This document shows, in pieces, positions 16,776 to 24,204 of a stretch of DNA of 38,427 nt. Position 1 is the stretch's first letter, and every line of letters starts with the position of its first letter. Both the position numbers and the translations under genes were made by a program. The DNA comes from JAAYEA01 sp012689325. Its GTDB lineage: Bacteria > Chloroflexota > Anaerolineae > JAAYEA01. The stretch covers positions 1-38,427 of the forward strand of contig DAITVZ010000052.1 of assembly GCA_036841525.1 (NCBI GenBank), written 5' to 3'. The notes under the pieces are model-generated. The model worked only from the letters and a program-made list of their open reading frames with translations. It made no database searches and had not been told where the DNA came from.

Positions 16776-17864
16776 CTACCGGTTCATCGGAGGGCTTTTT
16801 TTTTCCTCCGAGGTGGCTTTTTGGCTGTTATGGGGCGCTTCCATGCGGATGCGCTCCAGCTTGTCGCCCAACTGCTCGGCGCGCACGGCGGTATCCTCGA
16901 AGGGGCGCTTCTTCAGGCGGTGCGGCAGGGCCAGCTCGGCGGCCAGCACGATGTCCCGCTCGTCGACCAGGGTGCGCGCCTCAAAGGCGGCGTGGGCCAC
17001 GGCGGCCTTGAGGATCACCAGGTCGGCGCGGTGGCCGTCCACGCCCAGCTCGGCGGTCAGTTGCGCGATGCCGTACAGGTGCGACTCGTCGTAGCGGACG
17101 TTGGGCAAAAAGGCGCGGGCCAGGGCGATGCTGTTGGTCAGCATCTCTTCCTTGGGCAGCCAGGCCTCGTAAAAGCCGTCGGGGTCTTGCTCGTAGGCGA
17201 TGCGGCGCTTCATAATGTCCACGCGCTGCTCGGCGTCGGGGATGCCGCCCACTTCGACGCAGAGGGCGAAGCGGTCGAGCAACTGCGGGCGCAACTCGCC
17301 TTCCTCGGGGTTCATGGTCCCCACCAGGATGAACCGCGCGGGGTGGGAGAACGAGATGCCCTCGCGCTCCACCACGTTCACGCCCATGGCTGCCGAATCC
17401 AGCAGCAGGTCCACCACGTGGTCGTCCAGCAGGTTGACCTCGTCCACGTAAAGCAGGCCGCGGTTGGCCGCCGCCAGCACGCCCGGCTCGAAGCGCTTCT
17501 CGCCCTTTTTGATGGCCCGCTCGATATCCAGCGTGCCCACCACCCGGTCCTCGGTGGCGCTGACGGGCAGGTCGACAAAGCGGGTGCGGCGCTCGGCGGT
17601 GGGCAGTGACCCATCCTGCAGGCGCGCCTTGCAGTTATCGCAGAGCCCCCGCGCGTCGGTGGGGTCGCAGCCAAAGGCGCAGTCGGCGACCACCTCGATG
17701 GTGGGGAGCAGCGCCGCCAGCGCCCGCGCCGCCGTGGACTTGGCGGTGCCGCGCTCGCCGCGGATCAGCACGCCGCCGATCTGGGGGTTGATGGCATTGA
17801 GGATGAGGGCCCGTTTCATCTGATCCTGGCCCACGATGGCGGTAAACGGAAATATGGCTGTCAT
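16776..17864 (-). CDS. chlI: ChlI-type AAA+ ATPase (magnesium/cobalt chelatase family)
   Basis: 362 residues. FPFTAIVGQDQMKRALILNA is the standard ChlI opening. Walker A GERGTAKS (36-43), Walker B LLYVDEVNLL (D141-E142), sensor region GTMNPEEGELRPQLLDRF. A Cys cluster C62, C66, C75, C78 (CxxxC, CxxC) may bind metal, as in fused chelatase-type proteins. In chelatases this ring ATPase works with a VWA partner to drive metal insertion into a tetrapyrrole; a non-chelatase MoxR-VWA-like role cannot be excluded. The ATG at 17864 has GGAG 8 bases upstream. In the 0 frame it ends in TAG at 16776-16778, 19 codons after the point where the VWA frame opens. No large chelatase subunit is in the window. 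Confidence 0.88.
   Translation of the reverse strand: MTAIFPFTAIVGQDQMKRALILNAINPQIGGVLIRGERGTAKSTAARALAALLPTIEVVADCAFGCDPTDARGLCDNCKARLQDGSLPTAERRTRFVDLPVSATEDRVVGTLDIERAIKKGEKRFEPGVLAAANRGLLYVDEVNLLDDHVVDLLLDSAAMGVNVVEREGISFSHPARFILVGTMNPEEGELRPQLLDRFALCVEVGGIPDAEQRVDIMKRRIAYEQDPDGFYEAWLPKEEMLTNSIALARAFLPNVRYDESHLYGIAQLTAELGVDGHRADLVILKAAVAHAAFEARTLVDERDIVLAAELALPHRLKKRPFEDTAVRAEQLGDKLERIRMEAPHNSQKATSEEKKSPPMNR
16796..16804 (-). other. Probable -1 frameshift (or transcript slippage) site, A9
   Basis: On the coding strand nine A follow GGAGG directly and precede GCCCTCC. The ATPase frame reads GAG GAA AAA AAA AGC and stops 18 bases later. Shifting back one base on AAA AAA enters the VWA frame (AAG CCC TCC GAT GAA), which is then open through the VWA gene. 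The predicted fusion is about 674 residues, with a Lys/Pro/Glu/Thr-rich linker. CGGAGG and CCTCCG flank the run and can pair, placing the A run in a loop; GGAGG may also act as an internal anti-SD stimulator. Adding one A during transcription would have the same effect. A sequencing error in the run is the main alternative. Confidence 0.65.
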
Positions 17865-17895
17865 CTATCGCTCCAACTGGGTTGCGTTCCGCGCA

Positions 17896-17924
17896 AGTAT
17901 ACTCTATTGAATGGCCGCTGTCAA
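17896..17924 (-). promoter_or_regulatory. Strong sigma-70-type promoter of the chlI-vwa-dynamin operon
   Basis: On the minus strand TTGACA (17919-17924), 17-base spacer, TATACT (17896-17901). The start codon at 17864 would have an untranslated leader of roughly 25 bases. It is the only clear promoter for the four coupled genes. Confidence 0.75.
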
Positions 17925-17940
17925 AAAGGGGAGAGAATTG

Positions 17941-18036
17941 CACCGCCGAGACGCAGAGGGCACAGAGGGAAAAGAAGGCAGGTCGCCTCCCCTCCTACAG
18001 TCTCTTACCTCTGCGTTCTCTGCGTCCCTGCGGTGG
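17941..18036. repeat. Imperfect inverted repeat, dispersed type
   Basis: Left arm 17941-17969 (starts CACCGCCGAGACGCAGAGG) and right arm 18008-18036 (ends CCCTGCGGTGG) are near-complementary over 28-29 bases, with about 38 bases between them. The TAG stop of the next gene (18038-18040) lies one base beyond the right arm. The element fills the space between two minus-strand genes and contains no gene. Confidence 0.65.
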
Positions 18037-18037
18037 T

Positions 18038-19234
18038 CTATCCCCTCTCTAGCAGCGCCTGGACGCCCAGCTCGACGGATTTGATCTCGCCGAGGAACTC
18101 GCCGGTGATCTCTTCGCTGGGCAGCCAGATGGTCGGCGAGCCGGGGATCGGCGCGTCGGGGACGGCCACCAAGCCCGCCAGCGGCTTGTAGTCGTAGGAC
18201 AGCTCGGGGGCCAGTTCGCTGGTGGGATAGTGCATGCACGACCAGCCGCCGTGGGGCAATTGGTTGTCCATAAAGGTGAACACGGCGGTCTTGCGGGCGG
18301 CCTGGTAGGCCAGCTCGACCTGCTCCGCGCTGCCCAGGCCGTACTCTACCAGCACCCGCAGCAGCTCGCCGGCGCCCCAGGCCACCTTGCACTTGGAGGG
18401 CCACAGGTAGGTCTCCAGCGGCATGGTCGCCTCATAGTCCAGCAGCGCCAGCGCGCTCGCCAGGTAGGGCCGCGCCGCTTCGGCGCCATAGCCCCACTCC
18501 CGCCGCATCCGGTCATAGAGCGCCGCCAGGTAGGCCATGGTCGTGCCCACCTGCCAGAACTCTTGCTTGGGCTGGCGGCGGTCCACCAGCCCCGTCATCC
18601 GGGCGCCGGGCGCCAGCTCGGTCACCAGCGCGCCGTCGAGGGTCAGGTTGCTATAGAGCACGCCCTGCTCGGCCATGTGCGGCGCGTTGGCCGCCACCCA
18701 GCGGCGCAGCCAATCCCCGGCGCGGATCGCCTCCTCCCGGCGGCCCAGCGCCAGCATCAGGTGGCCGAAAAAGCTGGTGTTCAGCGTGCCCAGGGTGGGG
18801 CGCTCCTCCACCCGCGGGCCGTCGCCGATATAGTTGAAACAGCCGCCGGAGGCGTGTTGGTATTGCAGCAGCCGCCCCACCACCCGCTCGTCGCGGATCA
18901 GCGGGTGGGCGATCCAGGCGGCGACCTTGCCAAAGGTGAGGGTCCGATAGGCGCGCTGGCCATCCTTGTACTCGGGGCCCTCGCCGGGGCAATAGAAATC
19001 GCCGTTGGGCTGCAAGGCGTGTTCCCAGGCCCAATCCAGCAGGCGGGCGATGAGGGCGTGGTCCACCCCCGCGGCGTGCATCCCCCAGGCGGCCTTGTGG
19101 ATGTAGCTCAGGTTGGGCTCGCGCATGATCGGGCCATAGGGGGCGCAGCGGCTGACCAGGTAGCGCCCGCCCCGGGCCAGGCAGAGGCGGATGGCGGAGA
19201 GCAGGTGCTCCAGTTCGGCGGCAGCAGGGCTCAT
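18038..19234 (-). CDS. Predicted alpha/alpha-toroid protein, function unknown
   Basis: 398 residues, no signal peptide. Repeated helical pairs with Trp, Gly and His residues (YIHKAAWGMHAAG, ALARLLDWAWEH-like, GVLYSNLTLDGALV, QLPHGGWSCMHYP) suggest an (alpha/alpha)6 toroid as in prenyltransferase/squalene-cyclase-like or unsaturated-glucuronyl-hydrolase-like folds. No catalytic motif such as DxDD is recognisable. The start is ATG 19234 with GGGAG upstream, behind its own promoter at 19264-19291. Neighbouring sugar genes make a carbohydrate role possible, but this is not shown by the sequence. Confidence 0.6.
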   Translation of the reverse strand: MSPAAAELEHLLSAIRLCLARGGRYLVSRCAPYGPIMREPNLSYIHKAAWGMHAAGVDHALIARLLDWAWEHALQPNGDFYCPGEGPEYKDGQRAYRTLTFGKVAAWIAHPLIRDERVVGRLLQYQHASGGCFNYIGDGPRVEERPTLGTLNTSFFGHLMLALGRREEAIRAGDWLRRWVAANAPHMAEQGVLYSNLTLDGALVTELAPGARMTGLVDRRQPKQEFWQVGTTMAYLAALYDRMRREWGYGAEAARPYLASALALLDYEATMPLETYLWPSKCKVAWGAGELLRVLVEYGLGSAEQVELAYQAARKTAVFTFMDNQLPHGGWSCMHYPTSELAPELSYDYKPLAGLVAVPDAPIPGSPTIWLPSEEITGEFLGEIKSVELGVQALLERG

Positions 19235-19263
19235 GGTTCATCTCCCGACGCAGTGATGGCGCC

Positions 19264-19291
19264 AGTATAGGCCGAATCGGGCAGAGAGCAA
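19264..19291 (-). promoter_or_regulatory. Promoter of the toroid-like gene
   Basis: On the minus strand TTGCTC (19286-19291), 16-base spacer, TATACT (19264-19269), 30 bases from the start codon. It lies back to back with the plus-strand promoter at 19310-19338, only 18 bases away. Confidence 0.5.
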
Positions 19292-19309
19292 GACCTGACG
19301 GGTCCCGTT

Positions 19310-19338
19310 TTGACAATCGCCCGGCACCTGCCTATACT
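19310..19338 (+). promoter_or_regulatory. Sigma-70-type promoter of the lamin-tail gene
   Basis: Consensus TTGACA (19310-19315), 17-base spacer, TATACT (19333-19338). The gene start at 19381 has GGGAGGGAGCGC in front. Confidence 0.75.
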
Positions 19339-19380
19339 GCCGCCATCCGTTGGTCCAAGCCGAATACGGGGAGGGAGCGC

Positions 19381-20013
19381 ATGTCCACCCATCGTGCTTA
19401 CCCGCTCATCGCCGTTGGCGTCCTGCTCGTCCTAACGCTCTGGCGGCCGGCCCCGGCTGTCACGGCCCCCGACCCCACCCCCGCCCGTTGGGCCGTCTTC
19501 CTGCCGCTGCTGGAGAAAGCGCCCCCAGCGACCGCGACGCCGACCTCCACGCGAACGGCGACCCCCACGCGCACGGCCACTACCACCCGCACGGCCACCG
19601 TCACCCGCACCGCCACGGCTACTCGCACCGCCACGGCCACGCCGACCGGCGACGGGACGCCCTCGCCGACCCCGGTGCGCGGCGATGTGCGGATCGTCCC
19701 GGCCTGCAGCCAGCCCGATCCTCCCGGCGACGACCGCGATTTCCTCGCCGAGGAGTATCTCTGCCTGGAAAACGGGGGCGCGCTGGGAGCGAGCCTGGCC
19801 GGCTGGCGCGTGCGCGACGCCGCGAGCAACGAGTACACCTTCCCCGCCTTGGTCCTGGCGTCCGGCGGTCGGGTGCGGCTGCGCACCGGCGCGGGCGCGG
19901 ATACCGCCACGGACCTCTATTGGGGTCGGGGGTCGGCGGTGTGGAACAACGACGGGGATACGGCGTATCTCTACGACGCGGCGGGGCGGTTGATGGACGA
20001 GTGGGGATATTAG
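19381..20013 (+). CDS. Secreted lamin-tail-domain protein with Thr/Pro linker
   Basis: 210 residues. A signal peptide or anchor is seen at about 8-27 (AYPLIAVGVLLVLTLW, then AxA). Residues 50-97 are a low-complexity linker of repeated Thr-Ala-Thr and Arg-Thr-Ala units, encoded by an ACGGCC/ACCCGC-rich tandem region at about 19525-19680. Residues 98-210 look like a lamin-tail domain: DFLAEEYLCLENGG, LAGWRVRDAASNEYTFP, GGRVRLRTG, WNNDGDTAYLYDAAGRLMDEWGY. Such proteins are exported and surface-bound; the domain is thought to bind DNA or protein or to stabilise surface structures. It is followed by a terminator. Confidence 0.85.
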   Translation: MSTHRAYPLIAVGVLLVLTLWRPAPAVTAPDPTPARWAVFLPLLEKAPPATATPTSTRTATPTRTATTTRTATVTRTATATRTATATPTGDGTPSPTPVRGDVRIVPACSQPDPPGDDRDFLAEEYLCLENGGALGASLAGWRVRDAASNEYTFPALVLASGGRVRLRTGAGADTATDLYWGRGSAVWNNDGDTAYLYDAAGRLMDEWGY

Positions 20014-20032
20014 GGAGCCTGCCCATGACCAA

Positions 20033-20058
20033 CTCCGGGCTCGCATCAGAGCCCGGAG
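20033..20058 (+). terminator. Intrinsic terminator after the lamin-tail gene
   Basis: CTCCGGGCT and AGCCCGGAG form a 9-base perfect stem with an 8-base loop, followed by CTTGTGTTTT. It lies 19 bases after the stop codon. Confidence 0.75.
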
Positions 20059-20085
20059 CTTGTGTTTTCCCACGTGCAGGGCCGC

Positions 20086-21315
20086 TCACCCTCGGCAGGC
20101 GGCCACCGACTCGGCCACAAAGGCGATCTGCTCCGGGGTGAGCGTGGCGGCCGAGGGCAGATACATCCCCTTGCGGCATAGCTCCTCGGAGACGGGGTAG
20201 CGCTGGCCCCGGTACGCCTCGTAATAGATCGGCTGCAGGTGCATGGGGATGAAAAAGGTGCGGGTCTCGATGCCCCGCTCGGCCAGCCGCCGTTGCAGCT
20301 CGTCCCTGCTGATGCCAAAGTCGTTTTCCACCAGGATCGAGTACATCCAAAAGACGTTCTTGGCCCAGGGCAGCTCCTTCGGCGTGACGATGCCCGGGAT
20401 CGGCCGCAACTGCGCCGAGTACAAGGCGGCGTTCCGCCGCCTGATCTCCACCAGCTCGTCAAAGCGCTCGGTCTGCGCCAGCCCCACCGCCGCCTGGAGG
20501 TTGGTCATCCGATAGTTAAAGCCCATGTATTGGTGCCAAAAGTGCCGCTCCTCGGAAAAGGCGTGGTCCCGCACGTTGGCCGCCAGCCGGGCGATCTCTT
20601 CGCTGTTGGTGGTGATCATCCCGCCCTCGCCGGTGGTGATGATCTTGTTGGCGTAAAAGCTGAAACAGGTGGCGTCGCCGATGCCGCCGATGCGCGCGCC
20701 GCGAACCTCGGCGCCATGCGCTTCGGCGGCGTCCTCGACCACATAGAGGCTGTGCCGCCGCGCCAGCTCCAAGATCGGATCCATGTCCACCGGATGCCCA
20801 TAGGTGTGCACCGGCATGATGGCCCGGGTCCGAGGCGTGATCTTGGCCTCGATCTGGGAGATATCCAGGTTGTAGGTTTCGCTCTCGGCATCCACCAGCA
20901 CCGGCTTGGCCCCCGTGTAGGAGACGGCGTTGGCGGTGGCGATCATGGTAAAGGTGGGGATGATGACCTCGTCCCCCGCGCCGATCCCCAGGGTGGCCAG
21001 GGCCAGGTGCAGCGCCACCGTGCCATTGGCGCAAGCGACCCCGTACTTGGCGCCGCAGCAGCGGCTGAACGCCTCCTCGAACTTCCAGATGTACTTGCCT
21101 TGCGAGGAGATCCAGTTGGAGTCGATGCAGTCCAGCACGTATTCCCGCTCGCGCCCGCAGAGCATGGGCTCGCAGACGGGGATCATGCTCCGGGACAGCG
21201 CATCTTGGGCGGCGGGGATGGTCCGGATCGAGACCTTGAGCTCCGGCTCGTGGCTGGGGATGATGCTCGCCAGCGCGCCCAGTTCCTGCAGTTCCAGCGA
21301 TGCTTTCTTGCGCAC
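20086..21315 (-). CDS. DegT/DnrJ/EryC1/StrS-family sugar aminotransferase
   Basis: PLP-dependent aminotransferase acting on nucleotide-linked keto sugars. The PLP lysine is in FYANKIITTGEGG (K224 in this numbering), with VEDAAEAHGAE and the serine-rich NWISSQGKYI motif. TYGHPVDMDPIL and the overall sequence recall GDP-perosamine synthases. The usual family start is MIPVCEP, at 21186 (366 residues). I chose the GTG at 21315 (409 residues) because AAAGGA precedes it and the extra 43 codons have coding-type third positions. The 21186 start has its purine tract too close. The enzyme would make amino sugars for the polysaccharide genes beside it. Confidence 0.85.
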   Translation of the reverse strand: MRKKASLELQELGALASIIPSHEPELKVSIRTIPAAQDALSRSMIPVCEPMLCGREREYVLDCIDSNWISSQGKYIWKFEEAFSRCCGAKYGVACANGTVALHLALATLGIGAGDEVIIPTFTMIATANAVSYTGAKPVLVDAESETYNLDISQIEAKITPRTRAIMPVHTYGHPVDMDPILELARRHSLYVVEDAAEAHGAEVRGARIGGIGDATCFSFYANKIITTGEGGMITTNSEEIARLAANVRDHAFSEERHFWHQYMGFNYRMTNLQAAVGLAQTERFDELVEIRRRNAALYSAQLRPIPGIVTPKELPWAKNVFWMYSILVENDFGISRDELQRRLAERGIETRTFFIPMHLQPIYYEAYRGQRYPVSEELCRKGMYLPSAATLTPEQIAFVAESVAACRG

Positions 21316-21401
21316 GGGTTTTGGGGTCCTTTCTGTTTGGTGGATGAGGCACGGATCGACAGCGATAGCGCCCCGGCGAGGGAGCGCCCGTATCCTTGGG
21401 G

Positions 21402-23339
21402 CTATGGGGCGGCGATCGGCCCGCAGGACACCGCCGCGGCTGGGAGGCCGGGTGGCGCGTCCACCACGGGCTGGCCTTGCAGCTCGGGGTACGAATACAT
21501 CCCCACCTGCATCCAGTACGGTCCCGAGGCAGCCTGGGGCGGGATGTCGAGGCGGAACATCTGAACCACCACGTCCCCTTGCTCCCAATCCCTGGCCCGT
21601 ACCGTCCCAGCGTCCGCTTGCGCCCATTTGCTCCCCTTGGCGTCCAGCAGGTGGTTATAGATGTGATAGTCCGCTGCGCGATTGGGCAGCAGGTCGCGCA
21701 CGCGCCAGGCGACCCACCAGTCGATGCTCTGTTGCGGCGCGGCTCGCCCGCTCACCTGGTAGCCGACGAACTCGACGCCATTCGCGAGCCTCCGGGGCCG
21801 ACCCACGTCGCGCAGGGCCAGAGCGGGTTGCCTGACCAGCCGCGAGACGCGGAAGGGACCGGCGGCTGGGTCGGGTGGAACCGCCAGGGCGCCTAGCTTT
21901 TCATAGACTCCCAGCGCCTCGGAGACTCCGGGTGTGGCGAGTATGCTCGCTGACGTCGCGGGAAAGAGGGCGGCGCGGGTGCCATTGACCAGGCGGTGGG
22001 GCGCGCGCCGCAGGTGGACGGCGAACACGGCGGCCCACTCGTCGCAGGCCGGGTCATCGCCGGGGGAGAGGACGACCACCGTCTCTCCCAGGCGCCGCGC
22101 TGCCTGCACCGCCCTCACCTGCGCCCTGAGCGGGACGCCAAAGCCGCCGGCGTTGCTCCGCGACCCCACAAAGCTCAGCAGCATGACGAATGCTGCCGCA
22201 TTGGCCGCCGCCACGCCCACAAAGGCCACCCCGGCCATCCAGCGCCACGCGCGCTGGCGCAGGGCGAGGGCCCGCGCCGCCAGGCAGCCCAGAACAAGGC
22301 TGGCGGCGGGCAGGCTGACCAGGAAATAGTGCGCGTGCAGCGGCATCGCGTGCCGCGTAAAGACAAGCAGCGGGGCGAGCGACCAGAGGGCGATGATCCC
22401 GCCGCTCTGCGCGGCGCGGTCCGCCGGACGCCGCAGCGCGAGCCAGAGCCAATAGCCTAGCCCGGCCACCAGAAGGGCGCTCGCGGCCAGGCGGACGGGC
22501 TCGAGGTCGGGCGCCGCCGCCAGGTACTCGCGGAAGGCGCGCGGCCCGGCCAGCGAATGGATTTGGGAGCCGACGGCCAGGATCCGCCAGAGGCGCAGGG
22601 CCTGCCCATCGATGACGCTGGGCTGGGAGACCAGCAACCCGGAGAGCGCCGCGCGCACCTCGCCCCGGGCGCGCCAGAGGTAGACGAGGAAGGGCACTGC
22701 GCTCAGGGCGGCCAGGCCCAGGCCCAACGCCAGAGGCCGCCAGCGGACGCTCCGGCGGTACCGGATGAGGAGCAAGAGGGTGAGCGGGATCAGCACGGCC
22801 CCGGAAAAGTGGACCTGAACGATGACCGCCAGCAGCAACAGGTGGGCGGCCAAGGCCCAAGGCCGGCGCTCGACAAAGGCCAGCAGGCCGGCGATGAGAT
22901 AGCCGAGGGAGAGGAGCGGGAGCAGGTCAGGCTCCCAGATCTTGCGAGAGAACGCGATGGCCCACGGCGTGGTGGCCAGCCAGAGCGCCGCGCCCAGCCC
23001 CGCCGCCGGGCCCCAATAGCGCCGCCCCACCCACCAGCAGAGCCCCACCGCCAGCACGTTGCACAGGGCGGTAAAGACGACCGCAGCGAGGGGGTTGGGC
23101 CAAATCAGGAGCGGCAGCGCATAGAGGTAGATGCCAAAGGGAGGGAGGTACATCCCAATCGAGGAGCGCGTCCCGTGCAGGGGAAAGCTCCTGAGCTCGG
23201 CCAGGTCCCACGCTTGGGCGGTGATCTGCGCCTCATCCAGCTTGAACTCGGTGAGGGTGGGCCAGAGCAGGCGCAGCAGGGCGGCCAGCAACAGGATCAA
23301 GACAAGGGCGACAGCTTCGGCGCGTGGCATCTTGACCAT
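21402..23339 (-). CDS. GT39-like (PMT/ArnT superfamily) membrane glycosyltransferase
   Basis: 645 residues with about ten to twelve predicted membrane helices over the first 400 residues. FKLDEAQIT (about 32-40) is the acidic motif of the first extracytoplasmic loop typical of GT-C enzymes that use a lipid-linked sugar. HAMPLHAHYFLVSLPAASLVLG and a soluble C-terminal domain of about 240 residues follow. It likely moves a sugar from a polyprenyl carrier to lipid or protein on the outer face of the membrane. The start is ATG 23339 with GGAGACAAG, 24 bases after the GT2 stop; that order (GT2 making polyprenyl-P-sugar, GT39 using it) is functionally sensible. Confidence 0.85.
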   Translation of the reverse strand: MVKMPRAEAVALVLILLLAALLRLLWPTLTEFKLDEAQITAQAWDLAELRSFPLHGTRSSIGMYLPPFGIYLYALPLLIWPNPLAAVVFTALCNVLAVGLCWWVGRRYWGPAAGLGAALWLATTPWAIAFSRKIWEPDLLPLLSLGYLIAGLLAFVERRPWALAAHLLLLAVIVQVHFSGAVLIPLTLLLLIRYRRSVRWRPLALGLGLAALSAVPFLVYLWRARGEVRAALSGLLVSQPSVIDGQALRLWRILAVGSQIHSLAGPRAFREYLAAAPDLEPVRLAASALLVAGLGYWLWLALRRPADRAAQSGGIIALWSLAPLLVFTRHAMPLHAHYFLVSLPAASLVLGCLAARALALRQRAWRWMAGVAFVGVAAANAAAFVMLLSFVGSRSNAGGFGVPLRAQVRAVQAARRLGETVVVLSPGDDPACDEWAAVFAVHLRRAPHRLVNGTRAALFPATSASILATPGVSEALGVYEKLGALAVPPDPAAGPFRVSRLVRQPALALRDVGRPRRLANGVEFVGYQVSGRAAPQQSIDWWVAWRVRDLLPNRAADYHIYNHLLDAKGSKWAQADAGTVRARDWEQGDVVVQMFRLDIPPQAASGPYWMQVGMYSYPELQGQPVVDAPPGLPAAAVSCGPIAAP

Positions 23340-23363
23340 CTTGTCTCCGATGGAGGGCTCAGC

Positions 23364-24119
23364 TCACGGTTTCCCCAGTAGCCGCAAGCGAGCCGCAGTT
23401 CGCAGGTATTTTACTCCTCGCCTGCCGTACTGCAACAAACCGCTCCCGGTTTTCGATTCGCCAAACTCGCGGGGGATGCAGGCATAGGGCACCTCGATGA
23501 TCCGGTAGCCCCGCTGCCGCGCCTGGTAGATGAGGGCCATGAAATACTCGCCATAATCGCCGACCAGGCGGAGCTCTTCCAGCACGCCGCGGCGGCAAGC
23601 GATAAAGCCGCTGGTATAGTCGTGGAAGGAGGGGCCCAGCCAGAGCCGGGCCCCGAGGTTCAACCAGTTGCTGAGGGCGACGCCCAGCCGGGAGTCGCGC
23701 GTGGCCGAGGTGGGGCGCTTGGCGGAGCCGCCCGCCACAAAGCGCGACCCGACGGCGAGGTCATGGCCGCCGCTGCTGACCGCCTCCACCAATTGCGGGA
23801 TGACCTCGGGCGGCATGGAAAAGTCGCAGTCCAGCCAGACCACGATCTCGCCCGTCGAGGCGTCGATGCCTTCCTGGATCGCGGAGGTGAGGCCCCGGCG
23901 CCCGATGCGGCGAAGCAGGCGCACGCGGGGGTCCGCCGCGGCGATCTCTTGGACGATGCGCCAGGTCCCATCGGGCGAGTCGTCGTCCACCACCCAGACC
24001 TCGGCCTCGGCGACGCGCGCCAGGATGGCGGCGATCAGCCGGGCGATGTTGAGCGCCTCGTTGAGCGTGGGCAGGACGACGGTGACCGGCGCGCGCGCCG
24101 CGACCTCTGTGCTGGGCAA
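23364..24119 (-). CDS. GT2 glycosyltransferase, dolichol-phosphate mannosyltransferase-like
   Basis: 251 residues. Makes polyprenyl-phosphate sugars from nucleotide sugars in this family. Motifs: VVLPTLNEALNI (14-25), VVDDDSPDGT (43-52), VVWLDCDF with the DxD (97-99), GSRF. No GtrA-like membrane helices follow the catalytic domain, so it is of the short DPM1 type. The start is TTG 24119, preceded by GAGGGAAGG with good spacing; no ATG exists between here and the preceding gene. The lipid-linked sugar would feed the GT39-like enzyme encoded next. Confidence 0.85.
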   Translation of the reverse strand: MPSTEVAARAPVTVVLPTLNEALNIARLIAAILARVAEAEVWVVDDDSPDGTWRIVQEIAAADPRVRLLRRIGRRGLTSAIQEGIDASTGEIVVWLDCDFSMPPEVIPQLVEAVSSGGHDLAVGSRFVAGGSAKRPTSATRDSRLGVALSNWLNLGARLWLGPSFHDYTSGFIACRRGVLEELRLVGDYGEYFMALIYQARQRGYRIIEVPYACIPREFGESKTGSGLLQYGRRGVKYLRTAARLRLLGKP

Positions 24120-24204
24120 GGCGACCTTCCCTCTTGGAAGCCGAACCGTACGATGCGGAACCCTGTACGCCGCGCCGGGTGATCGGCCGGGCGAAAACGA
24201 GCCC

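Noticed and set aside
16776..17864. Bacteriochlorophyll biosynthesis locus
   Set aside because: Only the ChlI/VWA modules are present. No bchH, bchM, bchE or reaction-centre gene is visible, and ChlI-VWA modules occur in cobalt chelatase and other contexts. The B12-fold radical SAM gene is 19 kb away in a glycan setting.
17941..18036. Remnant of an insertion sequence
   Set aside because: The inverted repeat has no transposase and no target duplication that I can see; it fits a non-autonomous dispersed repeat better.
21316..21627. Long N-terminal extension of the DegT-family aminotransferase
   Set aside because: It overlaps the end of the GT39-like gene and has no protein-like sequence; family members start near 21186 to 21315.
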